64,000 bases of DNA from Proteobacteria bacterium SG_bin4 (GCA_002083395.1 LWDH01000049.1:1-64000), one strand, 5' to 3'; shown: positions 52,421 through 62,345, counted from the first letter of the stretch. Notes: a model not told the origin generated them from the sequence alone. Numbers and translations: made by a program.

Positions 52421-52430
52421 GCGTGCAAAT
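52396..52430. promoter_or_regulatory. Inverted repeat overlapping the promoter (candidate operator)
   Basis: ATTTGCAC (52396-52403) and GTGCAAAT (52423-52430) are perfect 8-bp inverted copies 19 bases apart, one overlapping the -35 side and the other the start point. A protein bound here would block the -10 element. As the left arm is upstream of the expected start point, it is DNA-level rather than an RNA hairpin. Confidence 0.55.
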
Positions 52431-52464
52431 TAAAAACAGACAATTTACCGATAAGGAGGTCATC

Positions 52465-52530
52465 ATGAGAAGCACCAAGAACTTTTTTGCTCCAGCCGAT
52501 TTAGTTAATGTACATATTCCTGAAACGTAG
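52465..52530 (+). CDS. 21-residue leader peptide before ornithine decarboxylase
   Basis: ORF of 21 codons plus TAG, product MRSTKNFFAPADLVNVHIPE followed by a final Thr. The Shine-Dalgarno sequence AAGGAGG (52453-52459) is nearly perfect and spaced 5 bases from the ATG, stronger than that of the downstream gene. The stop lies 22 bases before the decarboxylase ATG. Such a placement suggests a regulatory leader, perhaps an arrest peptide sensing ornithine or polyamines as known for speFL in gammaproteobacteria, although the sequence is not that peptide. It has no Orn-mimicking run and few repeated codons, so simple attenuation is less likely. No competing hairpins were recognised. Confidence 0.6.
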   Translation: MRSTKNFFAPADLVNVHIPET

Positions 52531-52552
52531 CGTTTTTTAAAGGAGCACGCTC

Positions 52553-53725
52553 ATGGCCACACTTTCTACACTTCAAAAAACCGACCAATCTGAAATTCTA
52601 TTTGACACCCATCCTGAAATCAGTCTGAATTTTGAGCATGTACAAAATGCTCTGAAACAAGGTTATCAACGACCTTTTTTATTGGTCGACAGCAATATTA
52701 TCCGGCAAAAAACCCGACGATTTAAAGCAGCCATGCCGCGAGTAAATCCTCACTATGCAGTTAAAGCGAATCCCGATGAACGCGTCCTAAAAACCCTGAT
52801 TGAAGAAGGCGCCGGATTTGAAATAGCCTCTATTGCCGAACTCGACTTATTACTCAGTATCGGAGTACCAGCTGCCGAGATTTTTTATAGCAACCCAATG
52901 AAATCAAGAGCCTACCTAGAGTACGCTGCAGCAAAAGGCGTTGAATGGTATGTTCTTGATAGTATTGAAGAGTTGCGTAAAATCTTCAGTGTTAAGCCAG
53001 ATGCTAAAATGTATTTGCGTATCGATACACCCAACATTGGCAGCGATTGGCCGTTAGCAGGCAAATTTGGAACACACCTGGGCGACATCAACGAGATCAT
53101 ACAGGAAGCTGCTTCACTGAAAGCGGACCTTGCAGGTGTTACTTTTCATGTCGGCTCGCAATGTCGTAATCCGCAAAACTGGCGTGTAGGTATTGAGCGT
53201 GCTAAAAAGGTTTTTGCCGAAATGCAATTAGCCGGCTTGAATCCAAGGCTATTAAACATCGGCGGTGGCTATCCGGTTCGTCATATCAAACCGATTCCAT
53301 CGATTGAAGTCATCGCGGAGGTAATAAACGAAGCCATTGCTGATTTACCTGATAGCATTCGCATTATGGCGGAACCCGGGCGCTATCTGGTTTCCGATTC
53401 AGCCTATTTTGTTTGCCGTGTAGTAGGAACAGCAACCCGCAACGGTAAACGCTGGATGTATTGGGATGCCGGTATGTTTGGCGGTGTTATCGAGATGACC
53501 GAAGGTCTGCGTTATGACATTCTAACGGACCGGAAAGGCAATCAAATCTCATGGTCTGTTGCCGGACCGACCTGCGATTCGGTTGATATTCTGATGCAGG
53601 ATTTGATGCTGCCAAACGATATTCAGGAAGGCGATTTCATTTACATTCCGAATGCTGGCGCTTATACCACTGCTTACGCCAGCAACTTCAACGGTTTTCC
53701 GCTACCGGATGTAAAGGTAATATGA
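52553..53725 (+). CDS. Ornithine decarboxylase, fold-III (eukaryote-like) type
   Basis: 390 residues, AAAGGAG 7 bases before the ATG. Decarboxylates ornithine to putrescine. PLP Lys71 in HYAVKANPDERVL, the Gly-rich loop NIGGGYPVRH, EPGRYLVSDS (binds PLP phosphate) and Cys341 in GPTCDSVDIL as the catalytic Cys, with YTTAYASNFNGF at the end. Same fold as DAP and arginine decarboxylases, but the short length, the Cys-Asp pair and the lack of an arginine-decarboxylase insertion point to ornithine (lysine also possible). Own strong promoter and leader ORF. Ends 45 bases before a perfect terminator. Confidence 0.88.
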   Translation: MATLSTLQKTDQSEILFDTHPEISLNFEHVQNALKQGYQRPFLLVDSNIIRQKTRRFKAAMPRVNPHYAVKANPDERVLKTLIEEGAGFEIASIAELDLLLSIGVPAAEIFYSNPMKSRAYLEYAAAKGVEWYVLDSIEELRKIFSVKPDAKMYLRIDTPNIGSDWPLAGKFGTHLGDINEIIQEAASLKADLAGVTFHVGSQCRNPQNWRVGIERAKKVFAEMQLAGLNPRLLNIGGGYPVRHIKPIPSIEVIAEVINEAIADLPDSIRIMAEPGRYLVSDSAYFVCRVVGTATRNGKRWMYWDAGMFGGVIEMTEGLRYDILTDRKGNQISWSVAGPTCDSVDILMQDLMLPNDIQEGDFIYIPNAGAYTTAYASNFNGFPLPDVKVI

Positions 53726-53770
53726 TTATTGAGCTATCACTCGCGTAATCACGAAATCTAATTTAAGCTG

Positions 53771-53807
53771 AAAGGCGCGATGAGCAATTTATGCTCATCG
53801 CGCCTTT
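53771..53807. terminator. Terminator between ornithine decarboxylase and folA
   Basis: AAAGGCGCGATGAGCA (53771-53786), loop ATTTA, TGCTCATCGCGCCTTT (53792-53807): a 16-bp perfect stem with A-start and T-end arms, thus able to work for both converging genes (decarboxylase on plus, folA on minus). Confidence 0.9.
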
Positions 53808-53847
53808 ATCGTTTCAAAGCGTAATTGATGAGACAAATAAACTTGTT

Positions 53848-54357
53848 TTATATTCTCCGTTCATAAATGACGAAGTGATATTCCAGATTGTCATCTTTCG
53901 CAGAAACATGCTTGTCTCTTTGTTTTTCTTCCCATTCATTCTTATCAAATTCAGGGAAAAAGACATTACCTTCATAATCTCTGAGAATCTCAGTAACATA
54001 CATGCGTTGACAGAATTTCAGCGCTTGCCGGTATAACTTCTCTCCGCCAATAATAAAATTCTCGGTATTTCCAACGCTCGTTTCTTCACAGATTTGCAAT
54101 GCATCTTCGATGGAGTTAACCACTAGAGCACCCGGTACTTCGTAATCCGTCTGACGGGTAATAATGATATTGGCACGCCCTGGAAGTGGTTTACCGATGG
54201 ATTCATAGGTTTTCCTTCCCATTACAATAGTCTGCCCCATTGTCAGGAATTTAAAATGCTTTAAATCCGCCGGCAGATGCCACGGCAATCGATTATCCTT
54301 GCCAATCACACGATTGTTAGCCATTGCAACCAAAATAGAAAAACGCAGTGGGGTCAT
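53848..54357 (-). CDS. folA: Dihydrofolate reductase
   Basis: 169 residues. Reduces dihydrofolate with NADPH to renew the cofactor used up by ThyA. Motifs: ILVAMANNRVIGKDNRLPWHLPADLKHF, GRKTYESIGKPLPGR, IGGEKLYRQAL and the C-terminal YHFVIYERR. The catalytic acidic residue is the Asp in LPADLK. The start overlaps the thyA stop by 4 bases (ATGA), as in many folA-thyA pairs. Confidence 0.97.
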   Translation of the reverse strand: MTPLRFSILVAMANNRVIGKDNRLPWHLPADLKHFKFLTMGQTIVMGRKTYESIGKPLPGRANIIITRQTDYEVPGALVVNSIEDALQICEETSVGNTENFIIGGEKLYRQALKFCQRMYVTEILRDYEGNVFFPEFDKNEWEEKQRDKHVSAKDDNLEYHFVIYERRI

Positions 54358-55148
54358 ACGGCTACCGGTGCTTTAATCGCAGGATGAGGATCATAATTTT
54401 CCAGAACAAAGTCTTCAAATTTAAAATTAAGAATCTCCCGTATATCAGGATTTAACTTCATCACTGGAAGCGCTCTTGGTTCACGTGACAATTGTTCATT
54501 CGCTTGCTCCAAATGATTCAGATACAAATGTGCATCTCCCAAAGTATGAACAAAATCACCGGCATCAAGTTCGCAAACTTGCGCAATCATCAATGTTAAC
54601 AGGGCATAAGATGCGATATTGAACGGCACCCCAAGAAAAATATCCGCACTGCGTTGATAAAGCTGGCACGACAATCGTCCACCTGCCACATAAAACTGAA
54701 AAAAAGCATGGCATGGAGGCAGCCGCATTTTATGTAAATCCCCGACGTTCCAGGAAGAAACCAGCATACGCCGCGAATCGGGAGTATTTTTAATTTGCTC
54801 AATCACCTGCTGAAGCTGATCGATATAACAGCCATCCGCTGTAGCCCAGGATCTCCACTGATGACCATAGATAGGTCCTAAATCACCTTTTTCATCAGCC
54901 CATTCATCCCAGATTGTAACACCGTGATCGTGCAGGTAATTAATATTGGTATCCCCCCTGAGAAACCAAAGCAATTCATAGATAATAGATTTTAAATGAC
55001 ATTTCTTCGTAGTTACCAATGGAAAACCATCAGCAAGATTGAAACGCATTTGATGCCCAAAAATTGACAGCGTACCAGTACCGGTCCGATCCGATTTCCG
55101 ATGACCATGATCAATCACATGCCGCATTAACTCGAGATACTGACGCAT
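54354..55148 (-). CDS. thyA: Thymidylate synthase
   Basis: 264 residues from the ATG at 55148 (MRQYLELMRHVIDHGHRKSD), exactly the length of the E. coli enzyme. Converts dUMP to dTMP with methylene-tetrahydrofolate. Catalytic Cys146 in MRLPPCHAFFQFYV, with SCQLYQRSADIFLGVPFNIA following. Upstream in-frame codons to 55211 lack a Shine-Dalgarno sequence. Operon thyA-folA. Confidence 0.98.
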   Translation of the reverse strand: MRQYLELMRHVIDHGHRKSDRTGTGTLSIFGHQMRFNLADGFPLVTTKKCHLKSIIYELLWFLRGDTNINYLHDHGVTIWDEWADEKGDLGPIYGHQWRSWATADGCYIDQLQQVIEQIKNTPDSRRMLVSSWNVGDLHKMRLPPCHAFFQFYVAGGRLSCQLYQRSADIFLGVPFNIASYALLTLMIAQVCELDAGDFVHTLGDAHLYLNHLEQANEQLSREPRALPVMKLNPDIREILNFKFEDFVLENYDPHPAIKAPVAV

Positions 55149-55316
55149 TACGTTTATTCTCCATTTATATACATAGGGACGCACTGTTCTGCAGCCGGCT
55201 ACGCAGCCCAAACACCCTTAACCCGTATATAATAGCAATATTATCTGCAATCATTCTTAATGCAATGACTTCCGATATTGTCACTCTAAAAATAATACTC
55301 GACAGGAAAGTTTTCA

Positions 55317-56789
55317 ATGCTGGCAACACTTCACCAGAACCAGAATATATCATTGTTTGACCACCCATCCATCAAAGCATCCTACATACTCGTAGTTCTA
55401 CCCAAACAAGAAAAATTCCCCAAAAAACACTATATCCCCGGCGAGGAATCGTTAAATCAGCTGCTGCTCCGTCGCGGCATGAAATTGACCGACCTCAGCG
55501 AAACCCCTGTGTGCGCTAATTTACAGAATGGTGAGCTATGTACCTGGGTCATGCTGGATTCCGCCCAGCCAGCCTTTAACCAGCAAACCACCCTGCGCAA
55601 GGCCATGAAACTGCTGCTGCAGGAGAATCCGTTAGAAATACACATTGCGATCCTTGGTAATACTCAACAGAAAAAAAGTTTTGCGGAATGCGCACTGTAT
55701 GTGGCATGGGTCAATGGCGCTACCTTGCCAGTGAGAAAAAATAAACCTGCGAGAAAACCGCTCACTAAAATCAACCTATATGGATACGAAGATAACGGAA
55801 ACTTTAAAATACAACGGGCATTGGCGGAGGGCAATCTACTGGCTCGGGGCCTCACAGTATTGCCTGCTAATGAATTAACCCCCCAAACATACCGCCAGCA
55901 AATAAAAAAACTGGCCGAAAGTGAAGGCTGGAAATATCAGGAATATGATATTAGTAAACTTAAAGAAATGGGTGCTGGCGCTTTCGTAGCTGTAGCTCAG
56001 GGTAGCGATACCGAAGATGCTGCGATTGTGCATTTACAACATCACAGTAATCAAAACACAAAGCTTAAGAATGTAGCTTTAGTCGGCAAAGGTATTTGCT
56101 TCGACACCGGCGGACACAATTTGAAACCAGCCCGCTCTATGAAAGGTATGCATGAAGACATGAACGGTTCGGCAGTAGCGCTCGGCATTTTGCTGGCAGC
56201 TACGCGTGCTGAAATCCCCGTTAAAATCGATTGCTGGCTTGCGATTGCGCAGAACCATATCAGCCCCCGCGCCTATAAACAAAGTGATGTGATTACTGCT
56301 CTCAGTGGACTTTCAATCGAAATCATCCATACCGATGCGGAGGGGCGGATGGTACTCGCTGACACGCTTACCCTGGCAAGCAAACACAAACCTGATCTGA
56401 TTATTGATTTCGCCACTTTGACGGGCAGTATGCAAACCGCGCTGGGATCACGATATAGCGGGATCTTCAGCAATCGCAATGAGCTTTCCCAAAAAGCGGT
56501 TACGGCTGGCAATAATTGCGGAGAACGCGTTTGCGTATTTCCAATGGATCCGGACTATGAAGAAAGTCTGAAGAGCACAATCGCTGATATTAAACAATGC
56601 GAATTAGACGGTGATTTTGATCACATTCTTGCCGCATGCTTCTTACAAAAATTCGTTGCCGATACCCCGTGGTTGCATATGGATCTATCCGCCAGCAGCC
56701 ATAAAGGCGGATTAGGAGCGGTCGACAGCGAAATTACCGGTTTCGGCGTCTGTTGGGGAATTGAATTGCTAAGAAGTCTTTACAGCTAG
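55317..56789 (+). CDS. M17 leucyl aminopeptidase family protein
   Basis: 490 residues, AGGAAAG 7 bases before the ATG. Cytosolic metalloaminopeptidase with two metal ions. Motifs: LVGKGICFDTGGHNLKP (Lys and Asp ligands), MHEDMNGSAVALG, the family signature IIHTDAEGRMVLADTL and DFATLTGSM. N-terminal domain about 1-180 is divergent. Compared with PepA the GG-S-LK signature is GGHNLKP, a variant found in a branch of the family. It frees N-terminal amino acids; a DNA-binding role as of E. coli PepA is not evident. Convergent with mltD. Confidence 0.9.
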   Translation: MLATLHQNQNISLFDHPSIKASYILVVLPKQEKFPKKHYIPGEESLNQLLLRRGMKLTDLSETPVCANLQNGELCTWVMLDSAQPAFNQQTTLRKAMKLLLQENPLEIHIAILGNTQQKKSFAECALYVAWVNGATLPVRKNKPARKPLTKINLYGYEDNGNFKIQRALAEGNLLARGLTVLPANELTPQTYRQQIKKLAESEGWKYQEYDISKLKEMGAGAFVAVAQGSDTEDAAIVHLQHHSNQNTKLKNVALVGKGICFDTGGHNLKPARSMKGMHEDMNGSAVALGILLAATRAEIPVKIDCWLAIAQNHISPRAYKQSDVITALSGLSIEIIHTDAEGRMVLADTLTLASKHKPDLIIDFATLTGSMQTALGSRYSGIFSNRNELSQKAVTAGNNCGERVCVFPMDPDYEESLKSTIADIKQCELDGDFDHILAACFLQKFVADTPWLHMDLSASSHKGGLGAVDSEITGFGVCWGIELLRSLYS

Positions 56790-56838
56790 CTGCGAGAAAG
56801 AAACTACTATATTGACGAATCTTTTGTGAATAAAACAA

Positions 56839-58131
56839 CTAGATTCTTACAATATACAGCTTCTGACCGACTGACAGATTTTCGTTACTGTTATTCCACT
56901 GCTTAATCTGATCAACCGTTGTACGGTAGCGTTTGGCAATGTGATATAACGTATCACCTTTTTTCACAATATGCACATCGGATTTACCAATTTGCAATGG
57001 TTTTCTTTTTTGTGTGATCGTATCGGCCTCATTCTCAGCAACTAACTGAGGAACTAATATTTTTTGCCCAAAGGTAAGATTTTTATTTCTTGCAATTCCA
57101 TTGATGGCTTGCAATTGTTTTACCGTTGTACCATGACGAACGGCAACGTCATTAATTTTCTCACCTTTTTTCACATGGTAAATTTGCCATGAGAATCGCG
57201 GATCTTGGTATGTTTCCAAATTCTTGACAAATGTATCTTTTTTATCCTTTGGTAATAATAATGTTCTTGGCTCGTCCAATATTTTTATAACAAAGCGGTT
57301 GTAGGCTGGATTAAGTGCGGTAAATTCTGTATCGGAGATATTTGCCAAGCGGGTCACCAGAGAAATATCGATGTGCTCATGAATCTTTACCTCGTCAAAA
57401 TAAGGTCGATTCGGTATCGGCCGGAGCTGAATGCCATATTTCTTAGAATTGGCTACGATATCCTTTATCGCCAGTAGCTTATAAACATAATGCTTGGCCT
57501 CTATCGGCAGATTCAGATCATAAAAGCTCGCCGATCTGCCTTTATGCATGCTCCGGGCCAACGCTTTGCTGACGACACCTTCTCCGACATTATAAGCAGC
57601 AATCGCTAGCTTCCAATTATCAAATTTTCGATATAGATACTGAAGATAATCGAGAGCAGCCTGCGTTGATGCGACGATATCCCGCCGGTCGTCGTACCAC
57701 ACATTCTGTGTCAATCCCAATATCTTTGCAGTTTCAGGGATAAATTGCCACAAGCCAGCCGATCGATTATCCGATTTAATCAAAGGATTATAGGCACTCT
57801 CAATCACCGGGATCAGTGCAATTTCCATCGGCATGTTGCGGCGCTCGATTTCGTCCACCACATAAAACAAATAACGTTCGCTGCTTGCAACGATATGATT
57901 GAACGCTTGAGGATTTTGCGTATACGGTGCTTCTATCTTTCGAATTGCTTTATTGTCAGGCGGGAGTGCCAATGCGAACCCGTTACGGATGCGATCCCAC
58001 AAATTTTCATGATGCTGCGTTTTTTTGATTGGTTCTAACTTATCAGCGTAAGCAGTGAATGATGAGAACAAAAAAGACCAAAAAACTAGCGACAGCAATA
58101 AAACAATGAGGCCATTTCTTTTTAAAATCAT
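56839..58131 (-). CDS. mltD: Membrane-bound lytic murein transglycosylase D-like
   Basis: 430 residues. Signal peptide (LIVLLLSLVFWSFLFSSFTAYA) without a typical lipobox Cys. SLT domain with the catalytic Glu in ALIPVIESAYNPLIKSDNRSAGLWQFIPETA and YNVGEGVV, then two LysM repeats (YHVKKGEKINDVAVRHGTTV at about 320, HIVKKGDTLYHIAKRYRTTV at about 385). Cleaves peptidoglycan with formation of the anhydro sugar. The E. coli protein is lipid-anchored; here anchoring is not evident, so the protein may be free in the periplasm. Confidence 0.92.
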   Translation of the reverse strand: MILKRNGLIVLLLSLVFWSFLFSSFTAYADKLEPIKKTQHHENLWDRIRNGFALALPPDNKAIRKIEAPYTQNPQAFNHIVASSERYLFYVVDEIERRNMPMEIALIPVIESAYNPLIKSDNRSAGLWQFIPETAKILGLTQNVWYDDRRDIVASTQAALDYLQYLYRKFDNWKLAIAAYNVGEGVVSKALARSMHKGRSASFYDLNLPIEAKHYVYKLLAIKDIVANSKKYGIQLRPIPNRPYFDEVKIHEHIDISLVTRLANISDTEFTALNPAYNRFVIKILDEPRTLLLPKDKKDTFVKNLETYQDPRFSWQIYHVKKGEKINDVAVRHGTTVKQLQAINGIARNKNLTFGQKILVPQLVAENEADTITQKRKPLQIGKSDVHIVKKGDTLYHIAKRYRTTVDQIKQWNNSNENLSVGQKLYIVRI

Positions 58132-58284
58132 CTATATACAATTTTCCATATCCATACTGGGCTACAGGATATCTAAAAAAAACGTCTTTGCAAACTATTT
58201 TTTTCATATAAGGAAATCATGAAATAATTATAATTCATATTAATCAATAATTTATATGTAGTAATTAAAAATTATAATTAATAC

Positions 58285-58704
58285 TCATTCTCGAATATTT
58301 GATTGACTTATAGATTCATTTATTATAATCAATGGCTTATGCTTCCATCCTTTTTTCCGATGTTCAACAGTAACATTGGTAAAAATCCCTCCTCGGACAT
58401 AAAAGCGCGCGATCAAACGTAAGTATCTGGGCTTCAGGATAGCGACGAAATCATCAAGAATTTTGTTAGTGACCGCTTCATGAAAAACTCCTTCATTCCG
58501 GTATGACCAGATATAAAGTTTGAGACTTTTCAGTTCAATACATTTCTTGTCGGGAATATAATCCAGAATCAAAGTTGCAAAATCCGGTTGCCCTGTCTTG
58601 GGACATAAACAGGTGAATTCTGGAATTTCCATATGAATATGATAATCCCGGTCTGCATAGGGATTAGGGAATGTTTCAAGAGACTTCAGAGGTTTACTAG
58701 TCAT
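58285..58704 (-). CDS. queF: NADPH-dependent 7-cyano-7-deazaguanine reductase QueF
   Basis: 139 residues, unimodular QueF. Reduces preQ0 to preQ1 in queuosine synthesis. The Cys forming the thioimide is in FTCLCPKTGQPD, with the Asp two residues after the motif; the signature ELKSLKLYIWSYRNEGVFHE follows. No preQ1 riboswitch was recognised in the 95 bases upstream. The 153-base gap to mltD is AT-rich and has no gene. Divergent from smc. Confidence 0.96.
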   Translation of the reverse strand: MTSKPLKSLETFPNPYADRDYHIHMEIPEFTCLCPKTGQPDFATLILDYIPDKKCIELKSLKLYIWSYRNEGVFHEAVTNKILDDFVAILKPRYLRLIARFYVRGGIFTNVTVEHRKKGWKHKPLIIINESISQSNIRE

Positions 58705-58799
58705 TCTTCATGCTCATGGTAAAATTAAACAATACTGATACAACAAAGCGCGGATAACACGGTTGACTATTATAACCGCCTAATCCGATAAACAAAAAA

Positions 58800-61700
58800 T
58801 TGCGCCTAGCACAAATCAAGCTCGCCGGCTTCAAATCATTCGTTGAACCCACTGTAATTTCTATCTCACACGGCCTTGTAGGCATTGTGGGTCCTAATGG
58901 TTGCGGCAAGTCCAATATCATCGATGCCATACGGTGGGTTCTCGGTGAATCCAAAGCCTCGGCATTGCGGGGCGATTCGATGCAAGATGTTATTTTCTCA
59001 GGATCGCATCACCGGAAAGCAGTTGGTCGTGCAAGTGTGGAATTGATTTTTGATAATCACTTGAATCAGATCTCCGGTCAATGGTCCAGTTATGCCGAAA
59101 TTGCTATTAAACGTGTCTTGCAACGAGATGGCCAATCAAATTATTACATCAATAACTTGCACGTTAGGCGCCGCGATGTTGCAGATCTTTTTCTCGGTAC
59201 CGGTGTCGGTGGACGGGGATATGCCATTATTGAACAAGGCATGATTTCCAGAATCATAGAGGCAAGACCGCAAGAACTAAAAAGTTTTTTGGAAGAAGCC
59301 GCAGGGATTTCTCAATACCGGGAAAGAAAGCAAGAAACTTCAACGCGACTTGCTGATGCACAAAAAAACCTCATCCGGTTGGAAGATATCCGGCAAGAAC
59401 TAGAAACCCAGCTGCAGCAGATTAAAATCCAAGCTCAGAAGGCGCAGCAATACAAGCTATTGCAAGAAAAACTGTTGGAAGCGCAAACCATGCTTTGGTT
59501 GCAACGTAAAGCTGAAGCCAGCCAACAACACCAATTGGCGCAACAAACCATTGTCCAACTTGAAACCGAGCTTGAAAATATGCTGCATCGCGTACGCGAT
59601 GCAGAAAATGAATATGAAAAAATGCGCACAGATGAAAGCACCATCAATGAAGCGCAACTTCGAGTCCAGGGAGAACTGTACACAGCTGAAGCAGAAACAG
59701 GACATTTAGAGCTAGAAATCAAACACTTAATAAGCACCCAAGAGCGTATCACACAACAGATTCTGCAAGTTGAAGCTCAGCTACAAGCGTGCTCTCAAAA
59801 TAAAGTCATCAAAAATGAAGAGCTTGTTCATTGGCAACAGGAAAAACTAAAAGCTGAAACCATTTATCAGCGATGCGTTATTAATAATAACCAAGAAAGC
59901 ATGGAACTACCGGCAGCGGAAACAAACTTTCGTAGCTGCCAAGATAAATTAAGCGAGTGCCGGCATAACCTCCTAATCATCGAGCAAGCCAACCAAATCG
60001 AAGAAAATCATCAAGCCTATTCACTCAAAAATATCCAGCAACTTGAAGCACGCCGAACCCGTTTGATCAAAGAAAAAAATGAATCGGAATATATCGATCC
60101 CCAAAAATTAATCGAGCTTGAAGCCGCCGAAAAGCAAATGGAAAGAGCGCTCAATGAAGAAAACCATGCGCTTCTAAATGCTCAAAATCAACTATCGGAC
60201 CGTATCGCAAAAAAAGAGCAAATTGCGGCTCAACTGCAAAAAGCGCAACAAGCGATATCTCAAGCAACGGCTCGCTTTAACGCGTTACAGAACTTACAGC
60301 AAAAACTGGAAAACAATCAGGAACTCATGTCATGGCTGAATCAACGCCAATGGCACGATTTTCCACGACTATGGCAAAAAATTCAGGTCGACGCGACATG
60401 GGAAATCGCTTTAGAAGCGGTGTTACGCGAGCTGCTTAACAGCATTGAATTTTCGTGTTTGGAAGAAATTCCGGATTGGACTCAGGAAGCGCCAGCCGGG
60501 AAATGGGCGGTTTTTGAAAACAGCCGCGTCTCAGCTCCAAAATCCGTGACCGGAATCACTCCGACAGCCAATGTTTGCCAGCGATTGCTTGACCATATCA
60601 CGATTGGCCAATCCGGAATCGGGTCGGTATTGGAACATTGGCTGCGCCATGTTTACGTGGTTGAAAATCTTCAGAAAGGCATGAAGCAAAGATCATCGCT
60701 AATCCCCGGAGAACAGCTAGTCACGCCGCAAGGACATAGAATTACACATCACAGTATTGCATTCTACGCGCCCGATTCGCACTTGCACGGGGTCTTATCC
60801 AGACAGAAAGAATTGGTTCAATTGCGTGAGGAAATCGCCCAGCTTGAATCACAATTAGAAAAACAGCAGCAATGCATGACACAAGTCAATCAGCAGTGCA
60901 ATGAATTAAAGCAAACAATCCATGCAGCAAATGAAAGAAGCAAGCGCTTGCAGCAGGAATACCATCAACAGCAACTGGAACTGGTGAAGCAGACTCAAAT
61001 CCACGAGCGCGCCATCCACCGCAGCGAACAAGTCAATCGTGAGTTACTTGAAATCGAACAAGCATTGAATAGCGAGCTCGCCCAACAACAATCAGCAAAT
61101 CAGCGGTATCAAGAAAATCTGAAGCGAATCGAAACTTCCAGATCTAGCGTGCATCAAGCCCAGCTTGCTTGGGAAACCGCAAACCAACGGTTTATCGATC
61201 AACAGCAAAAAATACTGCAAACTTCAAAAGAACTCCAGGAAGCAACATTCTATTTGCAAACCTGCCAAAACAAAATTATCGAGATCGAAAACAGCTTACT
61301 CACTATTGATGCAAGCTATCAGAGATTCAGCGAAGAACGGGATGTTTTGTATACAGAAAAAAACAAGGTGGACTTTTCTTCGCTCCAAGCCAGCTTAGAT
61401 GCAGCATTGGCAAAACGCGAAACTATCAAGCAAGAAGCCGTGCATATACGGAACGAAGCAGACAGGATCGCCCGCCAGTTACACCAGCTCGGCAGTACCC
61501 GCATGGCATCCGAACAAAAATCATACGCCCTGCGCGAGGATATTAATCAAGCCCGACTTCAAGAACAAGCAGCTGACATGACTATCCGTCAACTGGATGA
61601 AATGATTCAAGAAACCGGAATTGATACCGAACAACTGATACCACTGCTTAAAAGCCAAAAATCAGCCGTGTTACAAGCCAGCATTCAACAACTGAATACT

Positions 61701-62345
61701 GAAATCGCAGCTCTAGGCGCTGTCAATCTTGCCGCGCTGGAAGAACTCGAGATTTCAAAAGCAAGAGAATCCAATCTGCTGGTCCAAATTCAAGATCTAA
61801 GCGCAGCAATCGCAACTTTAGATCACGCCATGCAGCAGATTGACCGAGAAACACAAATGCGCCTACAAGAAACGCTAGATTTGACCAATCAACATCTCTG
61901 CGAGATTTTTCCGTTAATTTTTTCCGGTGGAAATGCCAGGCTTGCGCTGTATGATGACAGCACCGTCGATGCCGGATTGATGTTGATGGCACAACCGCCC
62001 GGCAAAAAGAACAGCTCTATCCATTTATTGTCCGGTGGAGAAAAAGCCTTGACCGCACTCGCCTTGATTTTCTCATTATTCCGACTTAATCCAGCCCCCT
62101 TTTGTTTATTGGATGAAGTCGACGCTCCACTCGATGACAGTAATACCGGCCGTTTTTGCGAGCTGGTGAAAAAAATGGCGGAACGCACGCAATTTGTTTT
62201 TATCAGCCATAATAAAATAACAATGGAGATGGCACAGCGCCTAATCGGAGTTACAATGCAAGAGCAAGGTATTTCGAGAATTGTCGCTGTCGACTTGGCA
62301 GATGCAATCAAGATGGGGAAACGGGATAGCGCAACGATAAAATAG
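58800..62345 (+). CDS. smc: Chromosome partition protein SMC
   Basis: 1181 residues from a TTG at 58800 (MRLAQIKLAGFKSFVEPT), the normal family start; there is no usable ATG. Walker A GIVGPNGCGKSNIIDAIRWV, two long coiled coils (about 170-500 and 680-1020), a hinge about 510-660 (QRLLDHITIG, GEQLVTPQGH), signature LLSGGEKALTALAL and Walker B PFCLLDEVDAPLDDSNT. Organises and segregates the chromosome with ScpA/ScpB, which are not in the window. Followed by zipA after 98 bases. Confidence 0.97.
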   Translation: MRLAQIKLAGFKSFVEPTVISISHGLVGIVGPNGCGKSNIIDAIRWVLGESKASALRGDSMQDVIFSGSHHRKAVGRASVELIFDNHLNQISGQWSSYAEIAIKRVLQRDGQSNYYINNLHVRRRDVADLFLGTGVGGRGYAIIEQGMISRIIEARPQELKSFLEEAAGISQYRERKQETSTRLADAQKNLIRLEDIRQELETQLQQIKIQAQKAQQYKLLQEKLLEAQTMLWLQRKAEASQQHQLAQQTIVQLETELENMLHRVRDAENEYEKMRTDESTINEAQLRVQGELYTAEAETGHLELEIKHLISTQERITQQILQVEAQLQACSQNKVIKNEELVHWQQEKLKAETIYQRCVINNNQESMELPAAETNFRSCQDKLSECRHNLLIIEQANQIEENHQAYSLKNIQQLEARRTRLIKEKNESEYIDPQKLIELEAAEKQMERALNEENHALLNAQNQLSDRIAKKEQIAAQLQKAQQAISQATARFNALQNLQQKLENNQELMSWLNQRQWHDFPRLWQKIQVDATWEIALEAVLRELLNSIEFSCLEEIPDWTQEAPAGKWAVFENSRVSAPKSVTGITPTANVCQRLLDHITIGQSGIGSVLEHWLRHVYVVENLQKGMKQRSSLIPGEQLVTPQGHRITHHSIAFYAPDSHLHGVLSRQKELVQLREEIAQLESQLEKQQQCMTQVNQQCNELKQTIHAANERSKRLQQEYHQQQLELVKQTQIHERAIHRSEQVNRELLEIEQALNSELAQQQSANQRYQENLKRIETSRSSVHQAQLAWETANQRFIDQQQKILQTSKELQEATFYLQTCQNKIIEIENSLLTIDASYQRFSEERDVLYTEKNKVDFSSLQASLDAALAKRETIKQEAVHIRNEADRIARQLHQLGSTRMASEQKSYALREDINQARLQEQAADMTIRQLDEMIQETGIDTEQLIPLLKSQKSAVLQASIQQLNTEIAALGAVNLAALEELEISKARESNLLVQIQDLSAAIATLDHAMQQIDRETQMRLQETLDLTNQHLCEIFPLIFSGGNARLALYDDSTVDAGLMLMAQPPGKKNSSIHLLSGGEKALTALALIFSLFRLNPAPFCLLDEVDAPLDDSNTGRFCELVKKMAERTQFVFISHNKITMEMAQRLIGVTMQEQGISRIVAVDLADAIKMGKRDSATIK

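Noticed and set aside
58132..58284. Possible preQ1 riboswitch near queF
   Set aside because: This region is downstream of queF; the true upstream region (58705-58799) is too short and shows no preQ1 aptamer pattern.
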